From: Pseudomonas extremaustralis
GTDB taxonomy: Bacteria > Pseudomonadota > Gammaproteobacteria > Pseudomonadales > Pseudomonadaceae
DNA length: 64,000 bases
Direction of reading: 5' to 3'
Assembly (NCBI RefSeq): GCF_900102035.1
Contig: NZ_LT629689.1
Location: forward strand, 1,550,001 to 1,614,000
The notes under the pieces are model-generated. The model did no database searches, was not told the DNA's origin, and saw nothing but the letters and a program-made list of their open reading frames with translations. The first letter of the stretch is position 1; every line of letters begins with the position of its first letter. This document shows, one piece after another, positions 28,118 through 37,684 of the stretch. Both the position numbers and the translations under genes were made by a program.

Positions 28118-29938
28118 CTAGGCGGGCGGGTGCTGTGGCTTGAGGGGCAGCAACGGCGCGAACTCTTCGGGGGTCAGGCTTTCTTTTTCCATCAAGAGGC
28201 GAGCGCCGGCCTCCAGGTCGGCGCGAAGCGAATCGAGCAGGGTCTTGGCCCGCCCATAGGCCTCATCGAGCAGGGCGCGGATACACAGGTCGATTTCCCT
28301 GGCCGTCTGCTCCGAATAATCTTTGTTGCCGCTGTTCTGCATCTGCTCACCCAGGTAGGTGGTGTTTTGCCGCTCCAGCACCGCTTGCCCCAATTCGGCG
28401 CTCATGCCGAAGCGGGTGATCAGTTGCCGCGCGATGTCCGTGGCGCGGGCCAGGTCATCGGCGGCGCCGGTGGAGGTCTGCCCATACATCAGGAATTCGG
28501 CGGCGCGCCCGGCCATCAACACGACGATGCGGTCCTTGAGCATCTGGTGGCTGATCAGAAAGTGGTCTTCGGTCGGCCGCTGCAAGGTGTAGCCCAGGGC
28601 GCCAATGGCGCGCGGCACGATTGACACCTTGTGCACCGGGTCCATGGCCGGCAGATGGCTCGCGGCCAGGGCATGGCCCATCTCGTGGTACGCCACCACC
28701 TGGCGCTCCTCGGGGCGCAGTATGCTGCTCTTGCGCTCGACGCCCGCCACCAGGCGTTCCACGGCGGCGGTGAAATCGTCCAGGTCGACCGTATCGGCGC
28801 CACGGCGGGTGGCGACAATCGCCGCTTCGTTGACCAGGTTCGCCAGGTCGGCGCCGGTAAAGCCGGTGGTGATGTCGGCAATCCGCTCGCTGTCCAGCGT
28901 CGGCGACACGGTGATTTTCTGTAGGTGGACCTTGAGGATCGCCTGCCGGCCCTTGCGATCCGGGCGATCGATCAGCACCTGGCGGTCGATCCGACCGGCG
29001 CGCAGCAAGGCCGGATCGAGAATTTCCGGGCGGTTGGTCGCCGCCAGCAGCACCACGCCTTCGCGCGGATCGAAACCGTCCAGTTCCGCCAGCAGTTGGT
29101 TGAGGGTCTGTTCCTTTTCGTCGTTGCCACCCAATACGCCGACGCCGCGCATTTTGCCGAGGGCGTCCAGCTCATCGATGAAAATGATGCACGGCGCGGC
29201 CTGGCGCGCCTGCTCGAACAGATCGTGCACCCGCGCCGCGCCAACTCCGACAAACATCTCGACGAACTCTGAACCCGAGATCGAAAAAAACGGCACGCCG
29301 GCTTCACCCGCGATGGCTTTGGCCACCAGGGTCTTACCGGTGCCCGGCGGGCCGACCAGCAGCGTGCCTTTGGGAATGTGCGCGCCCAGCCGCGCGTACT
29401 TGGCCTTGTCCTTGAGGAACGAGACGATTTCCACCAGTTCGGCCTTGGCTTCGTCGATCCCCGCGACATCCGCGAAGGTGATGCCGGTATCGCGCTGGAC
29501 GAACACCTTCGCCCGCGACTTGCCGATATTCATCAGCCCGCCCAGGCCTTGTTTTTCCGCCATGCCACGAAACAGGAAATGCCAGACCACCATGATCAGC
29601 ATGAACGGCAGCAACCAGCCCAGCAGGCCACTCAAAAAGGTATTGTCATTCACCCCGCTGAAGCTGGTCCCCGACTGCGCGAGGTTCGCGGCCAGCGCCG
29701 GATCGACCCGTACCGTGGTGAAGAGGCTGTGGCCGTCGATGGGTGTTTGCAGTTTGCCGCTGATCTGATCTTTTTCGACCGTCAGGTCGCTGACCTTCTG
29801 CTCGTTGAGCAGTTGCAGAAACTGACTGTACGGAATGCTTTGCACCACGCTGTGTTGCGCCCAGAAAAACTGCACCAGGGAGAACACGACAAAGGCCACA
29901 AGAAAGTAAGACAGGTTCCATTGATGGTTTTTTTTCAT
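28118..29938 (-). CDS. FtsH-like membrane AAA+ zinc protease, extra copy
   Basis: A 606-residue protein with membrane segments at about 11-28 and 102-122. The Walker A motif is GPPGTGKT (196-203), Walker B is [10 protein letters not shown], and the arginine-finger region is RAGRIDRQ. The protease site HEMGH has zinc ligands H418 and H422 with E419. The sequence is clearly different from housekeeping FtsH in the periplasmic part and at the short C-terminus ([11 protein letters not shown]). ATG 29938 starts [10 protein letters not shown]. It follows the BON gene by 87 bases without an Anr box, so it is probably expressed from the box before that gene. FtsH duplicates are typical of stress islands. 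Confidence 0.92.
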   Translation of the reverse strand: MKKNHQWNLSYFLVAFVVFSLVQFFWAQHSVVQSIPYSQFLQLLNEQKVSDLTVEKDQISGKLQTPIDGHSLFTTVRVDPALAANLAQSGTSFSGVNDNTFLSGLLGWLLPFMLIMVVWHFLFRGMAEKQGLGGLMNIGKSRAKVFVQRDTGITFADVAGIDEAKAELVEIVSFLKDKAKYARLGAHIPKGTLLVGPPGTGKTLVAKAIAGEAGVPFFSISGSEFVEMFVGVGAARVHDLFEQARQAAPCIIFIDELDALGKMRGVGVLGGNDEKEQTLNQLLAELDGFDPREGVVLLAATNRPEILDPALLRAGRIDRQVLIDRPDRKGRQAILKVHLQKITVSPTLDSERIADITTGFTGADLANLVNEAAIVATRRGADTVDLDDFTAAVERLVAGVERKSSILRPEERQVVAYHEMGHALAASHLPAMDPVHKVSIVPRAIGALGYTLQRPTEDHFLISHQMLKDRIVVLMAGRAAEFLMYGQTSTGAADDLARATDIARQLITRFGMSAELGQAVLERQNTTYLGEQMQNSGNKDYSEQTAREIDLCIRALLDEAYGRAKTLLDSLRADLEAGARLLMEKESLTPEEFAPLLPLKPQHPPA

Positions 29939-30025
29939 AACGTCGACTCGGACAGTTCCATGGCGCGCACGCAAATTCGTTGAATGCCCCGCGCCCCCCG
30001 CAACCCCTGCGGAGCATTCGTTGCC

Positions 30026-30673
30026 TCAGGCAAGCAGCAAGTGATCTTCAACCTTCATGACACCGGGCACCGACCAGGCCGCCCGCTCGACGACGTTGCG
30101 TTCGCGCCACAGGTGAACCTTGCCGTCGAGCCTGACCACATTACCGTCGACCCGCACGTGAACATCCTTGGCGTCCACTTCGGCACTGCGTTTGAGCGCA
30201 TCCTCGATACGCTTGCGGATATCGACGATGTCCACCCGAGGGCTGAGGGTCAGGCGGTTGTCCACGCCGATCACGCCGGACAGCTTGCGCACTGCACGCT
30301 CGACGGCTTCTTTCTGGTACTGCCAGTCCACTTCGCCCTCAAGGGTGACCCAGCCTTTCTGCACGATGACCTTGACCGCGTTGTCGGGGACGTCGGCGCT
30401 CCAATCGATGATGTGCAGGGCGCGGCTGGCGATGGTGTCGTCCGCCGTTCCGGCGCCTTTTTGCAGGCGTACCTGAATTTCCTCGGCCACCGCGCGCACG
30501 CCTTTGACGCTTTTTACCGCGCGCTCGGCGCTGATTTTCTGATCGTAGCTGTCGACGTGTCCGGTGAGCGTGACAACGCCGTTTTCCACGGCCACACCGA
30601 TGTTGGCCGCGTTGATATGAGGTTGGAATTCAAGCTCTTCCAGAATGGCGTCACGCAAACTCAAATTGCTCAT
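30026..30673 (-). CDS. triple BON-domain protein
   Basis: A 215-residue protein made of three BON domains (about 3-70, 76-143 and 147-215), each with the pattern V-V-DG-VTL-G-V--------A-----GV--V-----L. BON domains bind membranes or lipids; OsmY is the best-known case. Unlike OsmY there is no signal peptide, so it is likely cytoplasmic. Ribosome site GAGGACACC is on the minus strand. It leads the unit BON-ftsH and has an Anr box 85-98 bases upstream. Confidence 0.87.
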   Translation of the reverse strand: MSNLSLRDAILEELEFQPHINAANIGVAVENGVVTLTGHVDSYDQKISAERAVKSVKGVRAVAEEIQVRLQKGAGTADDTIASRALHIIDWSADVPDNAVKVIVQKGWVTLEGEVDWQYQKEAVERAVRKLSGVIGVDNRLTLSPRVDIVDIRKRIEDALKRSAEVDAKDVHVRVDGNVVRLDGKVHLWRERNVVERAAWSVPGVMKVEDHLLLA

Positions 30674-30757
30674 GATGGTGTCCTCTGTAGAAACATTACG
30701 GATGACGGGCCATGAATGGCCGGTCAGTGGTTTCTACGCCCGCACCGCGAAAAATCA

Positions 30758-30771
30758 TTGAGCTACATCAA
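30758..30771 (-). promoter_or_regulatory. FNR/Anr box 4
   Basis: TTGAG-CTAC-ATCAA as read on the plus strand. On the minus strand TAGAAA (30736-30731) is centred 31 bases downstream, before the BON gene. Confidence 0.75.
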
Positions 30772-30836
30772 CAAGGGCCGAGTGAATCCGAGGTTGATTC
30801 ATTCCTGCGAGAAAGCCTGTCTTATGTTGATAAAGA

Positions 30837-30850
30837 TCAGAGCGCGTCTC
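30837..30850 (+). promoter_or_regulatory. FNR/Anr box 5
   Basis: TTGAT-AAAG-ATCAG. GGTACT at 30872-30877 is centred 31 bases downstream. It serves the third universal stress gene. Confidence 0.82.
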
Positions 30851-30966
30851 CAGTGGCGTCGGGTACTGTAACGGTTATGTATCAGTCGCCATGCGGGGAG
30901 GCATAGTGCTCGATAAACAGTTGGGCAGCAGTCAGGCGTTAATGCTAGCCCAGGCCGAGGTATGTG

Positions 30967-31914
30967 ATGCTCCAACTCAAACGAATCTTATTGATTGCGC
31001 CGTCCGAAATGACCCGTACCCCGGCCTTTGGCCGGGCTCAGTCGCTGGCCCTTGCAACGGGAGCGTTGCTGCATATCGTCGCGTTCGATGAAGTTACGCC
31101 TCTGGAGCAGGCAGGCCTGTTCGACCAAGACGCGTTGGCTCAGGCCCGCGCGGGTTACTTGCAGATCCACCGCCACTGGCTTGAGCAGCAAGCGCGTTTT
31201 CAACGGCGCGCGGGGCTGCAGGTCACCTGCGAAGTGGTGTGGGCCAAACAGAGCCCGGCACAGGTGCTGGCTTATGTGAACGATTTCCAGCCCGACCTGG
31301 TGGTCAAGGACGTGCAGCATATTTCGCTGCTTGATCGCACCTTCCATCGCCCGTTGGATTGGCTGCTGTTGCGCGACTGTCCGGCCTGCCTGCACCTGGT
31401 GACCGACGCTCGGCATCCCAAGCCATTGAAGGTACTGGCGGCCATCGATCTGTCCCATCTCGAAGAACTGACCTATGGGCTCAATGAGCAAATCCTCGAA
31501 CTGGCGTCGACCCTGGCGCGGACCTGCGACGCACAACTGCACCTGCTGAACGTGAGCAACTGGTCGGTGATGGGGGATACCGTGATGAGTGTGCCGACCC
31601 AGAGCCTGGACAGCAGCCTGGGCGAAGCGGTCAACGACGCTCAGGTGGAGGCCTTCGACGCGCTCGCCGAACGCTATGACGTCGAGAAAAACCACCAGCA
31701 TGTGCTGACCGGCGTTCCACACAAGGTGATCAGACAGTTTGCCGGGCGCAATGGCTTTGACATGGTGGTGCTGGGTACCGCCCATCGCCACGGGCTCGAC
31801 CGGATGATCGGCAGCACCGCCGAGAGCGTACTCAATCACACCTCGTGCAGCTTGATGATCGTCAAGCCGTTACCCAGGCCTTTGATTGAAGCCGGCCAAC
31901 AGGCCGTTCGTTGA
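30967..31914 (+). CDS. tandem-domain universal stress protein (copy 3)
   Basis: A 315-residue paralogue of copies 1 and 2, closest to copy 1 (both start with LLIAP-MTRTPAF-RA). The C-terminal ATP loop is LGTAHRHGLDRMIGSTAESVLNHTSCS. The first domain keeps FHRPLDWLLLRDCPACLHLVTDARHP. ATG 30967 is 6 bases after GAGG; a GTG lies one codon upstream. Its stop codon overlaps the next Anr box (31911-31924), so the nuclease gene downstream has its own promoter. Confidence 0.9.
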   Translation: MLQLKRILLIAPSEMTRTPAFGRAQSLALATGALLHIVAFDEVTPLEQAGLFDQDALAQARAGYLQIHRHWLEQQARFQRRAGLQVTCEVVWAKQSPAQVLAYVNDFQPDLVVKDVQHISLLDRTFHRPLDWLLLRDCPACLHLVTDARHPKPLKVLAAIDLSHLEELTYGLNEQILELASTLARTCDAQLHLLNVSNWSVMGDTVMSVPTQSLDSSLGEAVNDAQVEAFDALAERYDVEKNHQHVLTGVPHKVIRQFAGRNGFDMVVLGTAHRHGLDRMIGSTAESVLNHTSCSLMIVKPLPRPLIEAGQQAVR

Positions 31915-31924
31915 CAAAAATCAA
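31911..31924 (+). promoter_or_regulatory. FNR/Anr box 6 (overlaps a stop codon)
   Basis: TTGAC-AAAA-ATCAA; bases 31912-31914 are also the TGA stop of the stress gene. GCATGT at 31946-31951 lies 31 bases downstream. It serves the nuclease gene at 31987. Confidence 0.82.
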
Positions 31925-31986
31925 CAGCCACGCCGTCCAAAGCCTGCATGTATGGCATTCCCCCCTGAAGGTTCAAGGAAGCTGCC

Positions 31987-33399
31987 ATGCGTATGACATT
32001 CCTGGGCGCCGCAGGCACGGTCACCGGCAGTAAATACCTGCTGGAGCATCGAGACCTGCATGTCCTGATCGATTGCGGCCTGTTCCAGGGCTATAAGCAA
32101 CTGCGTCTGCACAACTGGGACCCGTTCCAACTGCCGGTTCAAGACCTGCACGCCATCGTGCTCACCCATGCCCATCTGGACCACTGCGGCTATCTGCCGG
32201 TCCTGGTGCGTAACGGCTATCGCGGGCCCGTGTACGCCACGCAGGCAACGTGTGAGCTGGCCAAGATATTGCTGCGCGACAGCGCTCGTTTGCAGGAAGA
32301 AGAAGCCGAATTCGCCAACCGGCACGGGTTCTCCAAACATGCTCCGGCACTGCCGCTCTATACCGAACAGGACGCCGAGCGGGCATTGACGCTGCTGCGG
32401 CCGCTGGAGCTGCAGCACCGGGTCATGATTGCACCGGGGTTGAGCGTCCTGATGCGCGGGGCCGGGCATATTCTCGGGGCAGCCACCCTTGAGATCGTCG
32501 GCGATGGCGTCACGCTGGTGTGTTCCGGAGACCTGGGCCGGCCGAACGATCCCTTGATGTACGCCCCGCAGACCATCGAGCACGCCGATTACCTGCTGGT
32601 GGAATCCACCTACGGTGATCGTCGGCACCCCGTGGAACCTCCCGAGGTGCAATTGGCGGAGGTCATCAACCGTACCGCGCTGCGCCATGGCATCACCCTG
32701 GTGCCATCGTTCGCGGTCGGGCGCGCGCAACTGCTGATGTATCACTTGTATCGACTCAAACAGCAGCACGCGATCCCGGACCTGCCGATCTACCTCAATA
32801 GCCCGATGGCAACCGATGTGACCCGCCTGTACCAGCGCTTTCGCTCCGAACACCGGTTGTCGCTGGAAGACTGCCAGGGCATGTGCGACGGCACGCATTT
32901 TGTGCGTTCCGTGCAAGAGTCCATCGCCCTGGACCTGCTGCGCACGCCAGCGATCATCATTGCGGCCAGTGGCATGGCCACCGGAGGACGCGTGCTGCAC
33001 CACCTCAAGGCGCTGGCACCCAACCCGCTCAATACGTTGTTGGTGCCAGGTTTCCAGGCGGGCGGCACGCGCGGTGCGCACATCGTCGCCGGCGCGCCGT
33101 CGGTGCGCATCCATGGCCAGGACGTGCCGATCCGCGCAGAAGTAGTGCCAATGGAAACCCTGTCGGCCCATGCCGATGCCGACGAAATCATGCAATGGTT
33201 GCGCGGCTTCAAGCGTGCGCCGAAACACACTTACGTGGTACACGGCGAGCCCAATGCCTCGGACGTGCTGCGGCAACGCATCAGCCAGGAACTGGGCTGG
33301 TCGGTGTCGGTGCCGGAGTATCGAGACTGCGTTGAACTGCCGCCTGTGGACGCCAGCGCGCCGGGATTGGCTCAAGCCGATCAAGACGTTTTGCAATGA
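31987..33399 (+). CDS. metallo-beta-lactamase/beta-CASP nuclease-like protein
   Basis: A 470-residue protein of the CPSF-like beta-CASP family, expected to cut RNA. The zinc motifs are THAHLDHCGYLP (HxHxDH), the GHILGAA His and SGDLG; the beta-CASP part has VESTYGDR, PSFAVGRAQ, SPMA and ASGMATGG, and the last His motif is ETLSAHADADE. All metal ligands of active members are visible. ATG 31987 follows CAAGGAAGCTGCC. It is followed at 12 bases by the epimerase gene and shares its Anr promoter. Its RNA targets are unknown. Confidence 0.87.
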   Translation: MRMTFLGAAGTVTGSKYLLEHRDLHVLIDCGLFQGYKQLRLHNWDPFQLPVQDLHAIVLTHAHLDHCGYLPVLVRNGYRGPVYATQATCELAKILLRDSARLQEEEAEFANRHGFSKHAPALPLYTEQDAERALTLLRPLELQHRVMIAPGLSVLMRGAGHILGAATLEIVGDGVTLVCSGDLGRPNDPLMYAPQTIEHADYLLVESTYGDRRHPVEPPEVQLAEVINRTALRHGITLVPSFAVGRAQLLMYHLYRLKQQHAIPDLPIYLNSPMATDVTRLYQRFRSEHRLSLEDCQGMCDGTHFVRSVQESIALDLLRTPAIIIAASGMATGGRVLHHLKALAPNPLNTLLVPGFQAGGTRGAHIVAGAPSVRIHGQDVPIRAEVVPMETLSAHADADEIMQWLRGFKRAPKHTYVVHGEPNASDVLRQRISQELGWSVSVPEYRDCVELPPVDASAPGLAQADQDVLQ

Positions 33400-33411
33400 G
33401 GACGTGACCCC

Positions 33412-34491
33412 ATGAATACGCTTGAAGCAGGCTGGCGCCAGAACGCCTTGTTGACCGTGCGCGAAATGGCGCAGGCCGACCGGTTGTCGGTGCTGGCCGG
33501 TGTGTCATCGTTCGAGTTGATGGGCAACGCCGGCGCGGCGGTGGCCCGGGAGATCGAGCGCCGCTGGACGCCCCGGCCGTTGGTGGTGCTGTGCGGGCCG
33601 GGCAACAACGGCGGCGATGGGTTCGTCACCGCCCATCGGTTGGCCGAGGCGGGCTGGCCGGTGAGGGTGGCCATGTGGGGCGATCCCAACGCCCTCAAAG
33701 GTGAAGCGGGGCGCCACGCGCAGCGTTGGCAGGGCAAGGTTCAAGCCCTGAGCCCCGCGGTGCTGGATGGGGCGCAATTGATCGTCGATGCGCTGTTCGG
33801 CGCCGGTCTCAGCCGTGCGCTGGAGGGGGCGGTGCTCGACACCCTGGCCGCCGCCGGGCGCGGCCAGGCGCCGATTATCGCGATCGACACCCCCAGCGGC
33901 GTAATGGGCGATACCGGCGAAGCCCTGGGGGCCGTGGCGGCGGTAGTGACGGTGACATTTTTCCGCAAGAAACCGGGGCATTTGCTGTCCCCAGGGCGGG
34001 GGCTGTGCGGCGAGGTCATCGTGGCCGACATCGGCACCCCCGACACGGTGTTCGACACCATCGAACCCTTGGCCTTCGAGAATCATCCTGCGTTGTGGCG
34101 GGCCGATTTGCCGCGCGCCGAGGCGCAGGAGCGTGCATTGCAGGGCCCTGGCGTGCTGATCGTTCACGAGGCGCCAGTGGCGTATACGGGCGACACGCTG
34201 AGCCGCACGCGAGCCGCTGCCCGCGACCGCTCGACAGTGATGGTGGTTCAAGGCCGCGATACGCTCATTGCCGCGCCCGATGGCCGAGCGATCCTCCACC
34301 CTCCAGGGCCGTCGACCACCGACGCCGATGATGTGTTGAATGCGATTATCCAGCGCTTGCTGGCCCAGGGCATGCCGGCGTTTTCGGCGGCGGCGGCGGG
34401 TGTGTGGTTGCACGACGCCGCCGTTGCCGAGTCTGGCCCAGGGTTGCAACCAAAGGATGTGCCGCGACTGCTGCCGCGGCTGTATGCCTGA
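33412..34491 (+). CDS. NAD(P)H-hydrate epimerase with degenerate dehydratase domain
   Basis: A 359-residue protein. The N-terminal YjeF_N domain (about 1-215) is complete, with LCGPGNNGGDGFVTAHRL and DALFGAGLSR and IDTPSGV, and should repair NAD(P)HX epimers. The C-terminal part (about 225-359) is a shrunken copy of the dehydratase domain. It still resembles the family in VMVVQGRDTLIAAPDGR and LLAQGMPAFSAAAAGVWLHDAA, but the first half is missing and the GTGDVL motif reads TDADDVL. Full-length bifunctional proteins have about 500 residues. I infer the epimerase works and the dehydratase does not. Confidence 0.8.
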   Translation: MNTLEAGWRQNALLTVREMAQADRLSVLAGVSSFELMGNAGAAVAREIERRWTPRPLVVLCGPGNNGGDGFVTAHRLAEAGWPVRVAMWGDPNALKGEAGRHAQRWQGKVQALSPAVLDGAQLIVDALFGAGLSRALEGAVLDTLAAAGRGQAPIIAIDTPSGVMGDTGEALGAVAAVVTVTFFRKKPGHLLSPGRGLCGEVIVADIGTPDTVFDTIEPLAFENHPALWRADLPRAEAQERALQGPGVLIVHEAPVAYTGDTLSRTRAAARDRSTVMVVQGRDTLIAAPDGRAILHPPGPSTTDADDVLNAIIQRLLAQGMPAFSAAAAGVWLHDAAVAESGPGLQPKDVPRLLPRLYA

Positions 34492-34515
34492 TTTGCACGG
34501 TGGATCGGCGTGGGT

Positions 34516-34529
34516 TTGATTTTTATCAA
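34516..34529 (+). promoter_or_regulatory. FNR/Anr box 7
   Basis: TTGAT-TTTT-ATCAA, a perfect palindrome. CAGTTT at 34551-34556 is centred 31 bases downstream. It serves the hydrolase and fusion ATPase genes, leaving a leader of about 170 bases before the ATG. Confidence 0.8.
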
Positions 34530-34736
34530 GTGCCGGCCGCCGGAAAAAGGCAGTTTAGCCACGAGAGGCTTCAGGTCAGTGTCTTGTACTCGGCGAAGGC
34601 CGCCGGGTTTTTCGGTTTTAACGTGACAGGTATGCATGCTCGATCAAACGACCTGATGAAAGATCCAAAAAGAAGATGAAGCCACTGCGCAAGTACCTTG
34701 CATCCCGAGAAGGTTACACACGAAGGTATTCAATTA

Positions 34737-35426
34737 ATGGCTTCTCCTTTTGGCGTTTCAGGTTCCGAGCTGCAATACAGAAAGTTCAACTTTTCCGGTT
34801 TTGAGCTGGCGGGCGATTTGCGCTTGCCACAGGGGACCGACTGCCTGGTCATTCTGGTTCACGGCAGTGGCGGTGGTCATTCGAACCCGCGCAATCACTA
34901 TATCGCCGAGTACTTGGCGCGCCATGGCATGGGCACCCTGGTGGTGGACCTGCTGACCCGCACGGAGCAGCGCTGGGACAACCTGACCGGCGTGTTGCGT
35001 TTCGATATTCCCTTGCTCGCCGATCGACTGAGCCAGGTCATCGACGCCACCGCCCGCGACACGCAGTTACGCAAGCTTGGCGTGGGCCTGTTCGGCGCCA
35101 GTACCGGCGCTGCCGCCGTGCTGGTTGCCGCGGCCCGCTCGCCCAGTGTGCAGGCGGTCGTCAGTCGAGGAGGGCGCACCGACCTGGCGGCCGAGGCGTT
35201 GCCCCTGGTCAGCGCGCCGACCTTGCAAGTGGTGGGCGGCGAGGACCCGATGATCCTGCGCCTGAATGTGCAGACCTGTCAGACCCTGCACTGCGAACAG
35301 CGCCTGGAAGTGATCGAGGGCGCGACGCATCTGTTCAAAGAACCCGGCGCCCTTGCAGACGTTGCACGGCTTACGGGGAACTGGTTCGAGCAGTACTTGC
35401 ACAAGGAACACACATGCACTTCCTAG
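34737..35426 (+). CDS. alpha/beta hydrolase (dienelactone hydrolase-like)
   Basis: A 229-residue soluble hydrolase. The nucleophile elbow is GLFGASTGAAA (Ser in G-A-S-T-G), the acid is probably the Asp in GGEDPMI, and the His is in GATHLFKEPG. The oxyanion part is LVHGSGGGHSNPRNHYIA. The family is often found next to phosphoribosyltransferases in stress loci (one is at 46469). ATG 34737 is preceded by GAAGG at 34722-34726; the frame opens at a TTG further up. Its end overlaps the next gene by 13 bases. The substrate is unknown. Confidence 0.82.
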   Translation: MASPFGVSGSELQYRKFNFSGFELAGDLRLPQGTDCLVILVHGSGGGHSNPRNHYIAEYLARHGMGTLVVDLLTRTEQRWDNLTGVLRFDIPLLADRLSQVIDATARDTQLRKLGVGLFGASTGAAAVLVAAARSPSVQAVVSRGGRTDLAAEALPLVSAPTLQVVGGEDPMILRLNVQTCQTLHCEQRLEVIEGATHLFKEPGALADVARLTGNWFEQYLHKEHTCTS

Positions 35427-37102
35427 CCTTGGCAGTGGACTTCGACGGCACCATTGCCGAACACGGCAATGTTCCGGGCGAGGTCTGTGAAGCGCTGCTC
35501 ACCCTGAAAAACAGCGGGCGCAAGTTGCTGCTGATCACCGGCCGCGAGTTGCAGGCGCTCAAGCACCAGTTTTCGCGGTTGGACCTGTTTGATCTGGTCG
35601 TCGCGGAAAACGGCGCGCTGTTGTACGACCCGGCCACGGACACCGAGGAACTCATCGCCGACCCCGCGTCGACCGAGCTGGTGGGGCGCCTGCGCGACAA
35701 GGGCGTGTCGCCGTTATCGGTCGGCAGGTCTGTCGTCGCCACTTGGCACCCATTCGAGGACGCGGTGATCAGCAGCATCCGCGAGCTGGGCCTGGAGCTG
35801 CATATCACCTTCAACAAAGACGCGATCATGGTCTTGCCGCCCTCGGTGAACAAGGCCTCGGGCCTGAGTGCCGCGTTGTTGAAGCTGGGGATCTGCGAGT
35901 TGAACGTGGTCGGCGTGGGCGATGCCGAAAACGATCACGCGTTCCTGGCCAGTTGTGGCTGCTCGGCTGCGGTAAGCAATGCCATCGCGTCGATCAAGGC
36001 CCGCGCGGACATCTGTCTCACCCAGGACCACGGCCGTGGTGTCTGCGAACTGATCGACCTGCTGCTGCAAAAGGACGCCGCGCTGGTGCCCGTCGAGCGC
36101 ATCGGCCTGCAACTGGGCCAGACCGACGACGCCCGGCCGATATGGCTGCCGGCCGAATCGGTGCTGCTGGTGCTTGGCAACTCCGGTTCCGGCAAATCCA
36201 ACTACGTGACCTGGCTGACCGAACGCATGATCCACGCCCGCCAGGGCTTCTGCGTCATCGACCCCGAAGGCGATTATCTGTCCCTGGCGGGGGCGGTCAC
36301 GGTCGGCGGCCTGACAGTGCCGCCGACCACGGAAGATTCCCTGCATCATTTGTTGCAAGCGCGGCTTAACGTGGTGGTGAGTACCCTGGCCCTGGACCCG
36401 GCGCAACGGGTGCAACTGTTCGGCGAACTACTGCCGTTCATTCAACGCCTGCGCGGCACCAGCGGGCGACCGGCCTGGCTGATCGTCGATGAGGCCCACT
36501 ACATGCTGCCGCACTGCTCGGTGTGGCCGCAGGGCTTTCTCGCCGACATGGGGGCCGTCATCGTCGCCCTGGATTTCGACCAGGTCTGCCCGGCGTTGCT
36601 GGAGGGCGTCGACGTACTGGTGACACTGGGCAGCACGGCCAGGGAGCTGGTCCACCGGTTTGCCACGCGCACACAACGAAAGGTGCCGATCTTCCCGGCC
36701 AGCTCCCCAGGGCTGGACCAGGTGTGTGTCTGGGACCTGCACGACGCTGAACGGGTGGTCCTGCTGGAACAACAACAGCCCGATCAGACCCATCATCGCC
36801 ATAGCGGCAAATATGCCGTGGGGGATGTGGGCGCCTGGCACGCGTTCTACTTTCCCGCGCTGGGCCAAAGTGCCTCGAACCTGAGCGAATTCTTGTCCGC
36901 CCTGGCCCGCCTGGACGACCGTGGGTTTCGCGAACATTGCGCCGCCAGGGATTTTTCCAACTGGTTCCGCGAGGTGATTCGCGACGACGTGCTGGCCAAC
37001 AAGACCCGGCTGATCGAATCAGACGAATCGGTGTCGCGCCAGGTGGCATTGGCGCACATCACCGATCTGGTGCAAGCGCGCTACCACCTGGACGACCTGT
37101 GA
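35414..37102 (+). CDS. fusion of HAD phosphatase and P-loop ATPase
   Basis: A 562-residue two-part protein. Residues 1-225 are a Cof-type HAD hydrolase with the DxD nucleophile (D9, D11 in VDFDGT), LLLITGR, and GVGDAENDHAFL. Residues about 245-560 are a HerA/FtsK-like P-loop domain with Walker A GNSGSGKS (about 255-262) and Walker B WLIVDEAHYM (D359, E360). Such a pairing suggests a nucleotide-driven motor tied to a phosphatase. It overlaps the hydrolase gene by 13 bases and is probably cotranscribed. The role is unknown to me; a regulated ATPase acting on a nucleic acid or membrane target is one option. Confidence 0.72.
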   Translation: MHFLALAVDFDGTIAEHGNVPGEVCEALLTLKNSGRKLLLITGRELQALKHQFSRLDLFDLVVAENGALLYDPATDTEELIADPASTELVGRLRDKGVSPLSVGRSVVATWHPFEDAVISSIRELGLELHITFNKDAIMVLPPSVNKASGLSAALLKLGICELNVVGVGDAENDHAFLASCGCSAAVSNAIASIKARADICLTQDHGRGVCELIDLLLQKDAALVPVERIGLQLGQTDDARPIWLPAESVLLVLGNSGSGKSNYVTWLTERMIHARQGFCVIDPEGDYLSLAGAVTVGGLTVPPTTEDSLHHLLQARLNVVVSTLALDPAQRVQLFGELLPFIQRLRGTSGRPAWLIVDEAHYMLPHCSVWPQGFLADMGAVIVALDFDQVCPALLEGVDVLVTLGSTARELVHRFATRTQRKVPIFPASSPGLDQVCVWDLHDAERVVLLEQQQPDQTHHRHSGKYAVGDVGAWHAFYFPALGQSASNLSEFLSALARLDDRGFREHCAARDFSNWFREVIRDDVLANKTRLIESDESVSRQVALAHITDLVQARYHLDDL

Positions 37103-37120
37103 TACACCGCGTGCCTTCGT

Positions 37121-37684
37121 TCAGAGTTCCAGTTCATGCACCAGGCGGTCGAAATCGCGCCCCAGGTACACCGAGGTGAAGCCCTGTTGCTTGTACAGCC
37201 CATGGATCGGGTAATCGGTCGACAGGTTGGTCGAGCACAGGGTACGCAAGCCCTCGCGCCGGGCCGCATCGATCAGATGCCCCAGCAATAAACGGCCCAG
37301 GCCCTTGCGCTGCCACGCTTCGGCGACGGCCACCGCGCACTCGCCGCGTTTTTCTTCGACGCGCTTGTAGCGGCTGATGCCGATGACCTGCAATTGGCCC
37401 TCGCTGTGGATCAGCGCCAGGTAGCCTCGGCTGAGATCCTCGGAGACGCTCAGCAGCGAATCGATGATGCCCTCGTCGACATGACTGACCGCGCCCAAAA
37501 AGCGGAACCGCAACGACAGCGGCGATAAATGCTGGAAAAACGCCAGCAGGCGCAGGCGGTCTTGCGCCGACAGCGGGCGAATCAGCACATGGGTGCCGTC
37601 GTTCAGTGTGTCCAGCCAATGCTCCGAAGGCGCGGTTTTATCCATCTCGGCGATCAGGGCGGCGGTGTGGGGATTCGCGAACAT
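37121..37684 (-). CDS. GNAT family N-acetyltransferase
   Basis: A 187-residue GNAT protein. The acetyl-CoA loop is AWQRKGLGRLLLGHLIDAARREGL, after the strand GECAVAVAE. The first part, LIRPLSAQDRLRLLAFFQHLSPLSLRFRFLG, is the pattern found in Pat-like lysine acetyltransferases. It could modify metabolic enzymes of the island (inference). It converges with the fusion ATPase gene and is divergent from the P-type ATPase gene, sharing the Anr box at 37771-37784. Confidence 0.83.
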   Translation of the reverse strand: MFANPHTAALIAEMDKTAPSEHWLDTLNDGTHVLIRPLSAQDRLRLLAFFQHLSPLSLRFRFLGAVSHVDEGIIDSLLSVSEDLSRGYLALIHSEGQLQVIGISRYKRVEEKRGECAVAVAEAWQRKGLGRLLLGHLIDAARREGLRTLCSTNLSTDYPIHGLYKQQGFTSVYLGRDFDRLVHELEL

